64,000 bases of DNA from contig JAFQES010000022.1 in NCBI GenBank assembly GCA_017398945.1, positions 44,378 through 108,377 on the forward strand. The letters run 5' to 3'. Shown piece by piece: positions 37,006 through 45,269 of the stretch. Position numbers and translations under genes: made by a program. This stretch comes from Bacilli bacterium. Lineage in GTDB: Bacteria > Bacillota_I > Bacilli_A > RF39 > UBA660. The number at the start of each line of letters is the position of its first letter. The stretch's first letter is position 1. The notes beneath the pieces are model-generated. The model was given only the letters and a program-made list of their open reading frames with translations, ran no database searches and was not told the DNA's origin.

Positions 37006-37516
37006 AATACTTCCCTTTTTCTAAAATACCCTTTTTTTCTAAACTTTTTAATATTTTACTTTCCCAAAAACGATTAAATTTAGTTTGAGGCGGTTCGATA
37101 TTACTTAAAGCATTTACTAAAATAGAAGTAAATCCCATTCGATTTGCTCCGAATATATCAGTCATTATTTGATCACCAATAGCAGCTATTTCAAAATCTT
37201 TAAAGTTATAAATACTCATTATTTTTTTATATTTTGCTTTTAAAGGTTTTTTAGAAGAAAAAGCTACATCTACATTCAACTGCTCTTTAAAAGGGATTAA
37301 TCTTTTCTTGCCGCTATTACTCATAATAATAACTTTAAAATCATCCTCTAATTTAGCAAAAAGATTTTTTACTTTATTAGTAGGAACAACCTCTCCATAC
37401 GAAACTAAAGTATTATCCAAATCAAAAAGTAAGCATTTAATTCCTCTTTTTTTTAAACTTTTATAATTTATATCATAGATACTTTTTTGATACATATCAG
37501 GTATAAATTTATCCAT
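36998..37516 (-). CDS. yqeG: YqeG-family HAD phosphatase
   Basis: HAD-superfamily protein with motif I LLFDLDNTLVSYGE, motif II VIIMSNSGKKRL, and motif IV GDQIMTDIFGANRMGF. Length 172 is normal. The substrate is not settled for the family. GGTGAT before the ATG at 37516 sets the start. It precedes yqeH, with which it is translationally coupled. Confidence 0.92.
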   Translation of the reverse strand: MDKFIPDMYQKSIYDINYKSLKKRGIKCLLFDLDNTLVSYGEVVPTNKVKNLFAKLEDDFKVIIMSNSGKKRLIPFKEQLNVDVAFSSKKPLKAKYKKIMSIYNFKDFEIAAIGDQIMTDIFGANRMGFTSILVNALSNIEPPQTKFNRFWESKILKSLEKKGILEKGKYYE

Positions 37517-37567
37517 CACTATCACCGATTTAATTGTATCAAATTACCTAGTTAAAATCTATAAATA

Positions 37568-37592
37568 AATAAAAAAAGTACTAAGTACTTTT
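37568..37592 (-). terminator. Terminator of the DUF1292-deoD gene
   Basis: The minus strand reads AAAGTACT-T-AGTACTTT followed by TTTT; the short loop is unusual but the T run is clear. Confidence 0.7.
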
Positions 37593-37594
37593 TT

Positions 37595-38566
37595 CTATTT
37601 TATAATTGCATCTAAAGCAATTTTTATCATGTTTTTTAAACCAGTTTCTCTTTCTTCGCTACTAACTATTTTTTTATCAAATGGCGAATCAACAATAGTT
37701 AATATACAACCAGCTTCTTTTTGAAGTTCACTAGCAATTAAGAACAACCCAAAGCATTCCATTTCTTCTGCTTTTGTATCAAAATCTTTTGGGATATTTG
37801 CTCGTAGTTTAGTAATATCTATATATGGGCCAAAAAAGTCCATCGTAAATGATCCTCCAATATGACTTTTAATACTATTTTCATTACTTGCAATTATTAA
37901 ATTGTCTGTCAAGTTTTTAGAGCCATAAGAAATATTTTGTGTACGTCCACAATAAGTTTCAGCAAAATTGGAATTAGTATATGCTTTATTAGCAATAACT
38001 ACATCCATTAATTTTTGATCTTCTTTAGTTGCTCCACAAGTTCCAATCCTAATAATTTTCTTAACATCGTAAAATTTAAATAATTCATGGTAATAAATCC
38101 CTGCTGAAGGCATTCCCATTCCTGAAGCCATAACAGTAACCATAATACCTTTATAATAACCAGTATAAGCAAACATATTTCTTACTTCGTTAACTAAATG
38201 ATAATCTTCCAAAAAGTTTTCCGCAACAAACTTAGCTCTTAGTGGATCTCCAGGCATCAATACCAATGGAGCAATTTCTGTTTTAGCAGCATTAATATGG
38301 GCTGTTTTAAAAAGCTGCTTTTTTTCATCATTTTCTGCAACCAAAAGCAACGCAAACTTCTTTTTAATGTCTTTAAATTCCTCATCAGTAACTATTTCAA
38401 AACTATTTTCATCATTTTCTTTAACAATCAAAAATTCTTCAGTAACTTCATTTTCATTTTCAATTTTTAACAACAAATAATAATTCTTATTATTATTTAT
38501 TAAAATATTACTAACTACATAATCCTCATTATTTTCTAATGTTATAACTTCCCCTTTATTTATCAT
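37595..38566 (-). CDS. deoD: Purine nucleoside phosphorylase DeoD with fused N-terminal DUF1292-like domain
   Basis: Residues 88-323 are a full DeoD-type PNP: TAHINAAKTEIAPLVLMPGD, ASGMGMPSAGIYYHELF, RIGTCGA and an intact C-terminal active-site region (KAEEMECFGLF). It splits purine nucleosides with phosphate for salvage. Residues 1-85 (MINKGEVITLENNEDYVVSN ... FEIVTDEEFKDIKKKF) resemble the DUF1292 fold and end pattern. The PNP part has no own Met or ribosome-binding site at the normal position, so this is a true fusion. It shares ATGA with the gene upstream. Family PNPs are about 235 aa. Confidence 0.88.
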   Translation of the reverse strand: MINKGEVITLENNEDYVVSNILINNNKNYYLLLKIENENEVTEEFLIVKENDENSFEIVTDEEFKDIKKKFALLLVAENDEKKQLFKTAHINAAKTEIAPLVLMPGDPLRAKFVAENFLEDYHLVNEVRNMFAYTGYYKGIMVTVMASGMGMPSAGIYYHELFKFYDVKKIIRIGTCGATKEDQKLMDVVIANKAYTNSNFAETYCGRTQNISYGSKNLTDNLIIASNENSIKSHIGGSFTMDFFGPYIDITKLRANIPKDFDTKAEEMECFGLFLIASELQKEAGCILTIVDSPFDKKIVSSEERETGLKNMIKIALDAIIK

Positions 38567-40143
38567 CTCATCGTTCCCTTTCTTAATACCGTTGTATCTT
38601 CAATACGATAAAAACCTTCTGAATAATCATTTATCATACCTAAAACTGCAAATATTTCTCCCCCTTGACTTAAATAATAATTATATTGACTAGCATTAGT
38701 AACATAAAATAATTCATCATACAACTTAATAACAACAGCTTTTATTTTTCTTGGCTTATTATAATCATAATAAGGCTCCATTTTATTATTATTTGCATAA
38801 GCATCATACATATTTGTATATATATAAGCATTTTCTCTTACTGTAAAATCATTTTCAAAAATATTTACATTTTCGTCTTTTAAGTTTAACCCTGTAATTT
38901 CCTCTGATCCAACTATCGTATTTTTTTTAGAATCATTAATTGGTTTATCAAGCTGTACAACAGCAGCATTATTCTCTATTGTGTTTATATTTTTTGAATT
39001 GCTCTTCGTTTTATAACTAATCACTGATGAAGCCAAGATACTTATTCCAAGAAAAATAGCAACGTTTTCTAAACCTCTTTTAATGGATTTTTTATCTGCT
39101 TCGCTTACTTTCTTTTTGACAAATTTAATTATTTTTCCTCTTTCTTTTTTAGGCTTTTCAATTTTTTCAGGTTGTGGTTCATAATCAAAAATACTTACAT
39201 CATAAAACTTAATTGTTACATCTTCCATAACGTCCTCGGGTTTAGGACCATAATCAAATCTTTTAACAATGTAATCTATAATATCTTGCGAATAACCTAA
39301 AGAAACTAAAGTCATTTTAAACTCTAAATTAAATTCTAATCCCTCATTATAAAGTTGTAGTAATTTATTAATAACAATTATATCTTTAATATGCAAGTCT
39401 TCCATCAAAAAATCTTTAAGATTTCTTTTAGTTCTAATCCATCTTTCTGGATTTATATTTTTATAACGATTAAAAGAAGGTTCATCCGCCTTTTTTTCAT
39501 TGCCCAATGCTTCTACCGGAATATCTTCAATTACATTAATTTGTTTTTTTGATTCTACATATTTATCTTTATTCGTTAATTCCTCATCATAGTTTCTGAT
39601 AACAGTTAAGTATTGTTTTTTCAACTGGCGATTTAAGTCTTTTTTTTGTAAAGCCAACGCTTCATATTCTTCAACATCAGCTTTATAAATTTTTTTCTTT
39701 CTTCCTTCAGCACTTAGTAAGACAACAAAAGACGATGGTTCAACACGCTTTGCTAATTTCTTCGCATTAAATTCAATAATTTTTATTCTTTGCGAAATAC
39801 TATTAAATTGAATTAAATTATTAATATAAGAAATCCTCTCATCATACGCTTTTTCACTAGTATATTTAAATTCATTCTGTATTTCTACAAATTCTTTTTT
39901 CTTTTCTTTTAATAAACTAGCAAAGTCTTCCAAGCAATCTTTTAAATAATTAAGTTTTTCTCTATCTTCCGGCAACAAAGATATTGATGCTTGCAATTCT
40001 GCTTTCGAAACAAAATCACTATATAAACTAATAATTTTATCAATACTTGCGATACGTTCTTCTAAAGTTTCAGCTTTTGCAATTAGTGCTTCTTGTCTTA
40101 ACGTTTGTTCTACCAACATACTTATTTTATCTACATCATACAT
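38563..40143 (-). CDS. Unknown coiled-coil protein with central transmembrane helix (526 aa)
   Basis: Residues 1-200 are charged coiled coil (LVEQTLRQEALIAKAETLEE...). A helical region of about 225-320 follows (NPERWIRTKRNLKDFLMEDL). After a basic stretch there is one transmembrane helix near 355-375 (NVAIFLGISILASSVIS), then about 150 extracellular residues. The long cytosolic N-terminus without signal suggests an inside-to-outside link at the envelope. I recognise no family. It is the first gene of the operon with DUF1292-deoD. Confidence 0.7.
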   Translation of the reverse strand: MYDVDKISMLVEQTLRQEALIAKAETLEERIASIDKIISLYSDFVSKAELQASISLLPEDREKLNYLKDCLEDFASLLKEKKKEFVEIQNEFKYTSEKAYDERISYINNLIQFNSISQRIKIIEFNAKKLAKRVEPSSFVVLLSAEGRKKKIYKADVEEYEALALQKKDLNRQLKKQYLTVIRNYDEELTNKDKYVESKKQINVIEDIPVEALGNEKKADEPSFNRYKNINPERWIRTKRNLKDFLMEDLHIKDIIVINKLLQLYNEGLEFNLEFKMTLVSLGYSQDIIDYIVKRFDYGPKPEDVMEDVTIKFYDVSIFDYEPQPEKIEKPKKERGKIIKFVKKKVSEADKKSIKRGLENVAIFLGISILASSVISYKTKSNSKNINTIENNAAVVQLDKPINDSKKNTIVGSEEITGLNLKDENVNIFENDFTVRENAYIYTNMYDAYANNNKMEPYYDYNKPRKIKAVVIKLYDELFYVTNASQYNYYLSQGGEIFAVLGMINDYSEGFYRIEDTTVLRKGTMR

Positions 40144-40201
40144 ATAATCACCTATTATTAAAATAATTATAACTTTATATATTTAAAAAAGCAATTTTTT
40201 T

Positions 40202-40226
40202 AAACAAAAATGAGACTTCTCTCATT
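40202..40226 (-). terminator. Terminator of dockerin gene A1
   Basis: The minus strand reads AATGAGA-4 nt-TCTCATT followed by TTTG. Nearly the same hairpin follows genes 43723 and 47295. Confidence 0.82.
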
Positions 40227-40450
40227 CTAGTTTATTGGTAATCCAACTAATAACTTTCTGGCTGCTATTAAATCTACTAAGCTTAGTTTTCCATCTTTGG
40301 TTAAATCTACTCTTGCTAATAATTCTGCACTTATCTGGGTTGGATTTACCATATATAATCGATATTGTATTAAATCTATTAATGTATAACTTCCATTTCC
40401 ATTCCAATCTCCTAAGACTACTTCATCTTCAGTTGGTGGTGTTTCTCCTC
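40227..40450. repeat. Class A dockerin DNA module, copy 1
   Basis: About 220 bp encoding linker and dockerin is almost identical to 43723-43940 and 63534-63755; copies 1 and 2 also share the terminator. Sequence upstream of the module differs in each gene, which suggests spread by recombination of a cassette. Confidence 0.85.
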
Positions 40451-41621
40451 CAGAATTATCTGCATTAGAATCATCAGCCTCTAGACAAGCATACACTTTT
40501 ACTTCTCTAATTCCTATTCCGTAATTACCCGAACTATTATGATGAACAAATACTATCTGAATTTCTTTATCAAAAAATTTGTTATCTAATTGAATTTTTT
40601 CTTCATATGTTTGATATTGAGATATTGTGTTGCTATTTAATAATTGTGATATATCCTCATTTCCCAGCATAGATTTTATATTATCTTTTGTTAATTGTTC
40701 TGTTCCACCATATGCATAAATTGAATAATGCTCGTTTACCCCTTTCATATTTAGTGGATACAACGTTGCATAAACCATAGCTCTATCAAATTTAAAATTA
40801 TTTAATTCACTTAGTATTTTTATTTTAGGACTAATCAAATAATTTTCAGGATACAAGTTTTCCATTTTCAATTCATCATACGAAACAGAAGTTACCATAC
40901 TTTCATTATCGTATTCCCAAGCATAACCATCTTCATCATAATCAATAGATGTCCATCCATTCATATCATTAGAAAAATAATGATGATATAAATTTGATGT
41001 ATAATTTATTCTTCTTAGAGATATAGAATTTATCCTTAAGACAAAATCATTGGTACTAGTTGAACGATGTCTAATTACAATTTTTATTGATTTTGCATTT
41101 TTATCCGTTTTATATAGTTTATTTATATCATTAGTTATTTCCTCTTCACAAGTTAAATATTTCGAAACAAATTCATCTCCATCTTTTGAAATTGAAGCTA
41201 CAACTGTATTATTCTTTATAGCATCTATGATATTGTCATTAGTTTCGCTCCCTTTAAATATATATATACTATAACTATCTTGATTTGAATAAGTTCCTTC
41301 TAAAGGAGCAACAAGATATCGAATAACAATACCTTGATTTGATAAATACTCATCTATTGCAATTTCATTGCTTATAGCAATGTTATCTACATCACTTTTG
41401 TTTGATTCTGACACCATAGAAGTTGGACCGCCCCAGTCATGAGAATCAGTTTCGTAAACCCATGATTTGCCATCACCATCTAAATCTCCTGTTAAATCCC
41501 AAAAAACTTGTTCTTCTTCTGTTTCAAATGATGTTGACCAAAGCTCTTTATCAAATTCCGCCGCATTAACTTCACCAATAGTTACTATTAATAGTATAAA
41601 TATAAAAATAATTCTTTTCAT
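40227..41621 (-). CDS. Secreted dockerin (class A) protein with two cleaved-adhesin-like domains
   Basis: Signal peptide 1-20 (MKRIIFIFILLIVTIGEVNA). Two beta-sandwich domains (about 25-195 and 205-365) share the pattern 'FE...D.DGDGKSW.Y' / 'DYDEDGYAWEYD' and 'LISPKI', as in cleaved-adhesin (choice-of-anchor J) domains of gingipain-like surface proteins. The C-terminal 61 residues (404-464) are a type I-like dockerin with Ca-loop repeats GDWNGNGSYTLIDLIQYRL and DLTKDGKLSLVDLIAARKLL. It is expected to bind a cohesin on the cell surface and display the adhesin domains. No catalytic domain is visible. Its promoter carries the shared TTTGACA box. Confidence 0.9.
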   Translation of the reverse strand: MKRIIFIFILLIVTIGEVNAAEFDKELWSTSFETEEEQVFWDLTGDLDGDGKSWVYETDSHDWGGPTSMVSESNKSDVDNIAISNEIAIDEYLSNQGIVIRYLVAPLEGTYSNQDSYSIYIFKGSETNDNIIDAIKNNTVVASISKDGDEFVSKYLTCEEEITNDINKLYKTDKNAKSIKIVIRHRSTSTNDFVLRINSISLRRINYTSNLYHHYFSNDMNGWTSIDYDEDGYAWEYDNESMVTSVSYDELKMENLYPENYLISPKIKILSELNNFKFDRAMVYATLYPLNMKGVNEHYSIYAYGGTEQLTKDNIKSMLGNEDISQLLNSNTISQYQTYEEKIQLDNKFFDKEIQIVFVHHNSSGNYGIGIREVKVYACLEADDSNADNSGGETPPTEDEVVLGDWNGNGSYTLIDLIQYRLYMVNPTQISAELLARVDLTKDGKLSLVDLIAARKLLVGLPIN

Positions 41622-41647
41622 TTTTTTACCCCTACTTTCTTATTCTC

Positions 41648-41708
41648 AGTATATCATTCATTCTATTAGTTCTTCAATCTTTCTATTTTCTTTTGACATT
41701 CTTTGACA
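41648..41708 (-). promoter_or_regulatory. Promoter of dockerin gene A1 with TTTGACA direct repeat
   Basis: The minus strand has TTGAAG (41672-41677), an 18-nt spacer and TATACT (41648-41653). Upstream, TTTGACA occurs at 41692-41698 and again at 41702-41708 (plus strand), exactly 10 bp apart. 38 bp separate the -10 from the first box. Confidence 0.65.
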
Positions 41709-41709
41709 T

Positions 41710-41738
41710 CAAAAAAAGAATTAAATACTCAATAATTC
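41710..41738 (-). terminator. frr terminator
   Basis: The minus strand reads GAATTA-9 nt-TAATTC followed by seven T, running over the frr stop. Confidence 0.78.
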
Positions 41739-42254
41739 CTTTTCCTTTTCAGTTAATTTTTCATCTACTATTTTATTGTAATCAGTTATTAATTTTTGAA
41801 TATCATCTAACAACTTCTTTTCTTCATCTTCTGGATATTCTTCTCTTTTTATCGCATTATTAGCATCTTGTCTAATATTTCTTAAAGCCACCTTAGTTTC
41901 TTCAGCTATACCTTTAGCTTGCTTTACATATTCTCTTCTTCTTTCTTCATTTAATTCTGGCACAGTCAAGATAATTAATTCCCCATTATTGATAGGAGTT
42001 ATTCCTATATTTGCTTCATTTATAGCTCTTTCAATATCTTTTAAAGCGCCTTTATCAAAAGGTTTAATCATTAACTGTCTAGCTTCTGGCACAGTTACAT
42101 TTGCTAAAGAAACTATTGGAATTGGCGTTCCATAATAATTTGCATTAATGCCATTTAACATTGCCGGATTAGCTCTACCTGCTCTAATATTTAAAAATTT
42201 AGAATCTAAATTTTCGATTGTTTTTTGCATTTTTAATTCTATTTCTTTATTCAT
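41721..42254 (-). CDS. frr: Ribosome recycling factor
   Basis: Splits post-termination ribosomes with EF-G. Key regions are LNIRAGRANPAMLNGI, YGTPIPIVSLANVTVPEARQ and VPELNEERRREYVKQAKGIA. Length 177 is a little below the usual 185. pyrH, normally between tsf and frr, is missing; instead two envelope genes and a dockerin gene intervene. Confidence 0.97.
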   Translation of the reverse strand: MNKEIELKMQKTIENLDSKFLNIRAGRANPAMLNGINANYYGTPIPIVSLANVTVPEARQLMIKPFDKGALKDIERAINEANIGITPINNGELIILTVPELNEERRREYVKQAKGIAEETKVALRNIRQDANNAIKREEYPEDEEKKLLDDIQKLITDYNKIVDEKLTEKEKELLSI

Positions 42255-42287
42255 ATTTTTATTTTATCAGTTTACTGATTCCTTTCC

Positions 42288-43052
42288 TTAACTAACTTTT
42301 ATATTTTCATTATAATCGATTAAATTACTTTTGACAATAAAAGAAAAATATAATTCATTATTATCAATATAAAAAGCATAACTACCATCATTAAATAAAT
42401 TATTTAAAGTAGACTCGATATTAATTACTTCAATTTCATTTTCCAGTGTTTGAATTGTTTGCAAATAATCATTCACTAAACTTTTTATTACATCATCGTT
42501 AATGCTAAAAATCTTATGTATTTCTTCGTTTGTTAAAATTTTTCCTTCTTTAATAGAAATTATATAACTATCTACCCCTGTCATTAAAACACCATTATAA
42601 CAATCAAAATCATAACTATTAATAATCAATGACACATACTTATTAGTTTTATAAACTTCATAATCTCTTGCTTTAGCTCGGTATATTTCTACATCTGGAA
42701 ATAACAATTCTTTTGTTTCATCCAATGTTTGATTCTTCAAATAAGTAATTGAATTTCGTAAATTAGTATTTTCATTTTTTAGAGCACTATTTATAACTTT
42801 AGCACTTTTCAAATTAATAATAACATCTTTATAAGTTATATCTGGCTCATCATTTATTGTTTCTTCATTTTCAAAATAAACATAGTCTTTATTTTTATCT
42901 ATTTTTATCTCTTTTTCTTCTACATTTAAAGAAGTAGCTTCCTTTTTATTCATTCTTAACCGTTTAGTTAAAATATATCCTCCTACAATTAAAAAGATAA
43001 TAAAAGAAAAAAATAATATAGCCATAAATTTGTTTTTTACATTTTCATCCAT
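42288..43052 (-). CDS. Membrane-anchored hypothetical protein (254 aa)
   Basis: One N-terminal transmembrane helix (about 10-30, FMAILFFSFIIFLIVGGYIL) and an extracellular acidic domain with a short coiled-coil stretch around ALKNENTNLRNSITYLKNQT. No known family. It lies 2 nt downstream of the thioredoxin-like gene and 33 nt upstream of frr. Confidence 0.72.
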   Translation of the reverse strand: MDENVKNKFMAILFFSFIIFLIVGGYILTKRLRMNKKEATSLNVEEKEIKIDKNKDYVYFENEETINDEPDITYKDVIINLKSAKVINSALKNENTNLRNSITYLKNQTLDETKELLFPDVEIYRAKARDYEVYKTNKYVSLIINSYDFDCYNGVLMTGVDSYIISIKEGKILTNEEIHKIFSINDDVIKSLVNDYLQTIQTLENEIEVINIESTLNNLFNDGSYAFYIDNNELYFSFIVKSNLIDYNENIKVS

Positions 43053-43054
43053 TC

Positions 43055-43630
43055 TTATTCTCCTAAATAATTTTTTAGACCAGCTTCTATATAAGCTTTC
43101 TTTAAATTCTTATTATAATCATTCCAATAATCTTCTTCACTCAAATTTGCTTGAATTCTAGAAGTATCAGAATCAAAATATATTACACTACCATCTTTTA
43201 TAACAAGAAAAGTTGGAGCTTGAATATCCACTTTTCCAACATCATCTTTTTGTAAATAGTTGGTAAGTTTTTCTACTATTGTTTGATATGTTCCGTTATT
43301 TTCTTTTCGATCATTATAAAAATCATAGTAGTATATTTTTTCAATTTTTAAATGTTTTGCTACTTCATTTAACAAGCTAGCATAATATTCACTTTGCTTA
43401 CTTTCTGCAAAGCCCATAAAGATAAGAGCATTTCCACTATTAATTTTTTTCAAAGCTTGAGAAGCGTTTATTTTTTCATAAATATTATGTTTATCTAATA
43501 TATTATGTTTATAAGAAATATCATTATCCGTTTCAGCTTGTTTAAAATTATGTTTCCCTATAATTATAAATGCAACTAAAGCTGCAATCATCAAGACATA
43601 TGTTATAATTTGTTTTTTTCTTTTCTTCAC
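43055..43630 (-). CDS. Membrane-anchored thioredoxin-fold protein without CxxC
   Basis: A basic N-terminus and a transmembrane helix (about 7-26, QIITYVLMIAALVAFIIIG) precede an extracellular domain of about 150 residues. The order INSGNALIFMGFAESKQSEY, then IYYYDF, then VDIQAPTFLVIKDGSVIYF is the beta-alpha-beta pattern of thioredoxins with the cis-Pro loop (APTF). Where CxxC should be it reads AESKQS, so there is no thiol redox activity. I start at GTG 43630, preceded by GGTGAT. The role is unknown, perhaps binding or chaperoning at the envelope. Confidence 0.7.
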   Translation of the reverse strand: MKKRKKQIITYVLMIAALVAFIIIGKHNFKQAETDNDISYKHNILDKHNIYEKINASQALKKINSGNALIFMGFAESKQSEYYASLLNEVAKHLKIEKIYYYDFYNDRKENNGTYQTIVEKLTNYLQKDDVGKVDIQAPTFLVIKDGSVIYFDSDTSRIQANLSEEDYWNDYNKNLKKAYIEAGLKNYLGE

Positions 43631-43697
43631 TACAATCACCATATTAATTGTACCAAATTTCTAACAAAAAGTCATTAATTCTAAAATATATTATTGC

Positions 43698-43722
43698 AAA
43701 CAAAAATGAGATTTCTCTCATT
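43698..43722 (-). terminator. Terminator of dockerin gene A2
   Basis: The minus strand reads AATGAGA-4 nt-TCTCATT then TTTG, a near copy of the terminator at 40202. Confidence 0.82.
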
Positions 43723-43940
43723 CTAGCTTATTGGTAATCCAATTAATAACTTTCTGGCCGCTATTAAATCAACCAAGCTTAGTTTTCCATCTTTTGTTAA
43801 ATCTACTCTTGCTAATACTTCAGCACTTACTTCGGTTTGATTTACTAAGCATAATCTATATTGTATTAAATCCACTAATGTATATTTTCCATTACCATTC
43901 CAATCTCCTAAGACTACTTCATCTTCAGTTGGTGAATTAG
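43723..43940. repeat. Class A dockerin DNA module, copy 2
   Basis: Near-identical over about 215 bp to 40227-40450 and 63534-63755, ending at the same linker codons (TPTEDEVVLGDW-type junction). Confidence 0.82.
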
Positions 43941-45168
43941 ATGCATTTTTCTTTAAAATATATATTGCACCTTTTTTATTTTCACTATAAGCAGATATCC
44001 AAATATTACCTTCTTTATCTCTGGTTGAATATTTAAACATATCTCCACTATTAAGTTCTTTTGAATATATTATCTTATTACCATCGTAAATATATATTAC
44101 ACTTTTATCAAATTTTGTATCAGAAAGAGAAACATCTCCAGTATACTTATCAACGACAAATATAATTTCTGGAAACTTACTACTATAGGAAATACGATGA
44201 TATTTTTCTTGCTCTAATATCGGATTTCCATCTAAACTATATAAATTAAATTTTTGTAAACCATCTTCATATTTTAAAGTTTCTTTAATAACATGAGTAT
44301 TATTATATCGCTCAAGTAATGCATCTTTTCTAAATTCCTTATCATTTATTAAACCATCAGTTAAAGTAAAAAATATTGTTTTATCTCCTTTATCAAAGGC
44401 ATAATATTCATCCATCTTTTGACGAACTGTCGTAGCTATATTGTCATCTATCCCAACTTTTTCAGAAATAGCTTTTGTAATTAATACTATTTTCTTTTCC
44501 TGGCCTATAATATAGTATGAGCCAGAAGCCAAATCTTTTAATACTATTTTTCTTATAGTTGCATTAATTCCATCATCAGCTAAATTTATTTCTCCTAATA
44601 TTTTATAGTTTCCAAAATCTAGGTATTTATTACCCTGTCCATCATATACCGCAACAAAACCATCCTTACCTTGAACAATATAGAAATTAGTGATTTTAGT
44701 AATTATATTCAGTCCAGAAACATATGATTCGCCCGTCTTTAATGTTTCAGACGATTTAATTAAAGCTGCAACATCAATATTCGGTATAAGCTTACATTCT
44801 TCTGTTCCAGCAGAATCTTCTAATGAATAACATGAATATAGGTCATAGGATCCATCTTCGTTCTTTTTTTCTTGCAAATAATAAGATGGTGTATTGACTA
44901 TATAACCTTCAAATAATTTATTTTCTTTTACTAGTTCATATTTTGAGTTGATAGAATATAAATCACAAATATTAGATTCATTTACACCAAGGCACTCATA
45001 TTTATCTCCAATAAAATAAAATTTATTTTCTTCACCAATCGTCCTTGGACTAGGTATTCTTGAACCCAAAGCCGATACATCCACCCTAGTAATTTCATAT
45101 GCCTCAGCAGCATAAACATTTAAGCCCAAAATTAAACCCATGAAAAATCCATATAATATTTTTTTCAC
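43723..45168 (-). CDS. Secreted dockerin (class A) protein with unknown N-terminal domain
   Basis: The signal peptide begins VKKILYGFFMGLILGLNVYA, read from a GTG at 45168 with GGTGAT upstream. The following 390 residues have short repeated beta patterns such as EIIFVVDKYTGDVSLSDT and IYIYDGNKIIY, looking like a beta-propeller or repeat-rich extracellular domain; I cannot name it. The last 61 residues (about 421-481) are a class A dockerin. Codons match the neighbours. It is inserted between tsf and the thioredoxin-like gene, with its own promoter and terminator. Confidence 0.85.
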   Translation of the reverse strand: MKKILYGFFMGLILGLNVYAAEAYEITRVDVSALGSRIPSPRTIGEENKFYFIGDKYECLGVNESNICDLYSINSKYELVKENKLFEGYIVNTPSYYLQEKKNEDGSYDLYSCYSLEDSAGTEECKLIPNIDVAALIKSSETLKTGESYVSGLNIITKITNFYIVQGKDGFVAVYDGQGNKYLDFGNYKILGEINLADDGINATIRKIVLKDLASGSYYIIGQEKKIVLITKAISEKVGIDDNIATTVRQKMDEYYAFDKGDKTIFFTLTDGLINDKEFRKDALLERYNNTHVIKETLKYEDGLQKFNLYSLDGNPILEQEKYHRISYSSKFPEIIFVVDKYTGDVSLSDTKFDKSVIYIYDGNKIIYSKELNSGDMFKYSTRDKEGNIWISAYSENKKGAIYILKKNASNSPTEDEVVLGDWNGNGKYTLVDLIQYRLCLVNQTEVSAEVLARVDLTKDGKLSLVDLIAARKLLIGLPIS

Positions 45169-45187
45169 ACTATCACCATCTATTTTT

Positions 45188-45247
45188 AGTATATAATACG
45201 CCACACCTTAGGTCAAGTAGCACTCAATTTTTTGACAATCTTTGACA
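45188..45247 (-). promoter_or_regulatory. Promoter of dockerin gene A2 with TTTGACA direct repeat
   Basis: The minus strand has TTGACC (45211-45216), a 17-nt spacer and TATACT (45188-45193). TTTGACA occurs at 45231-45237 and 45241-45247 (plus strand), 10 bp apart. 37 bp separate the -10 from the first box. Confidence 0.7.
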
Positions 45248-45269
45248 AAAAAAAGTCACCTAAGTGACT
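45246..45269 (-). terminator. rpsB-tsf terminator
   Basis: The minus strand reads AGTCAC-4 nt-GTGACT followed by eight T in total, overlapping the tsf stop. Confidence 0.85.
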
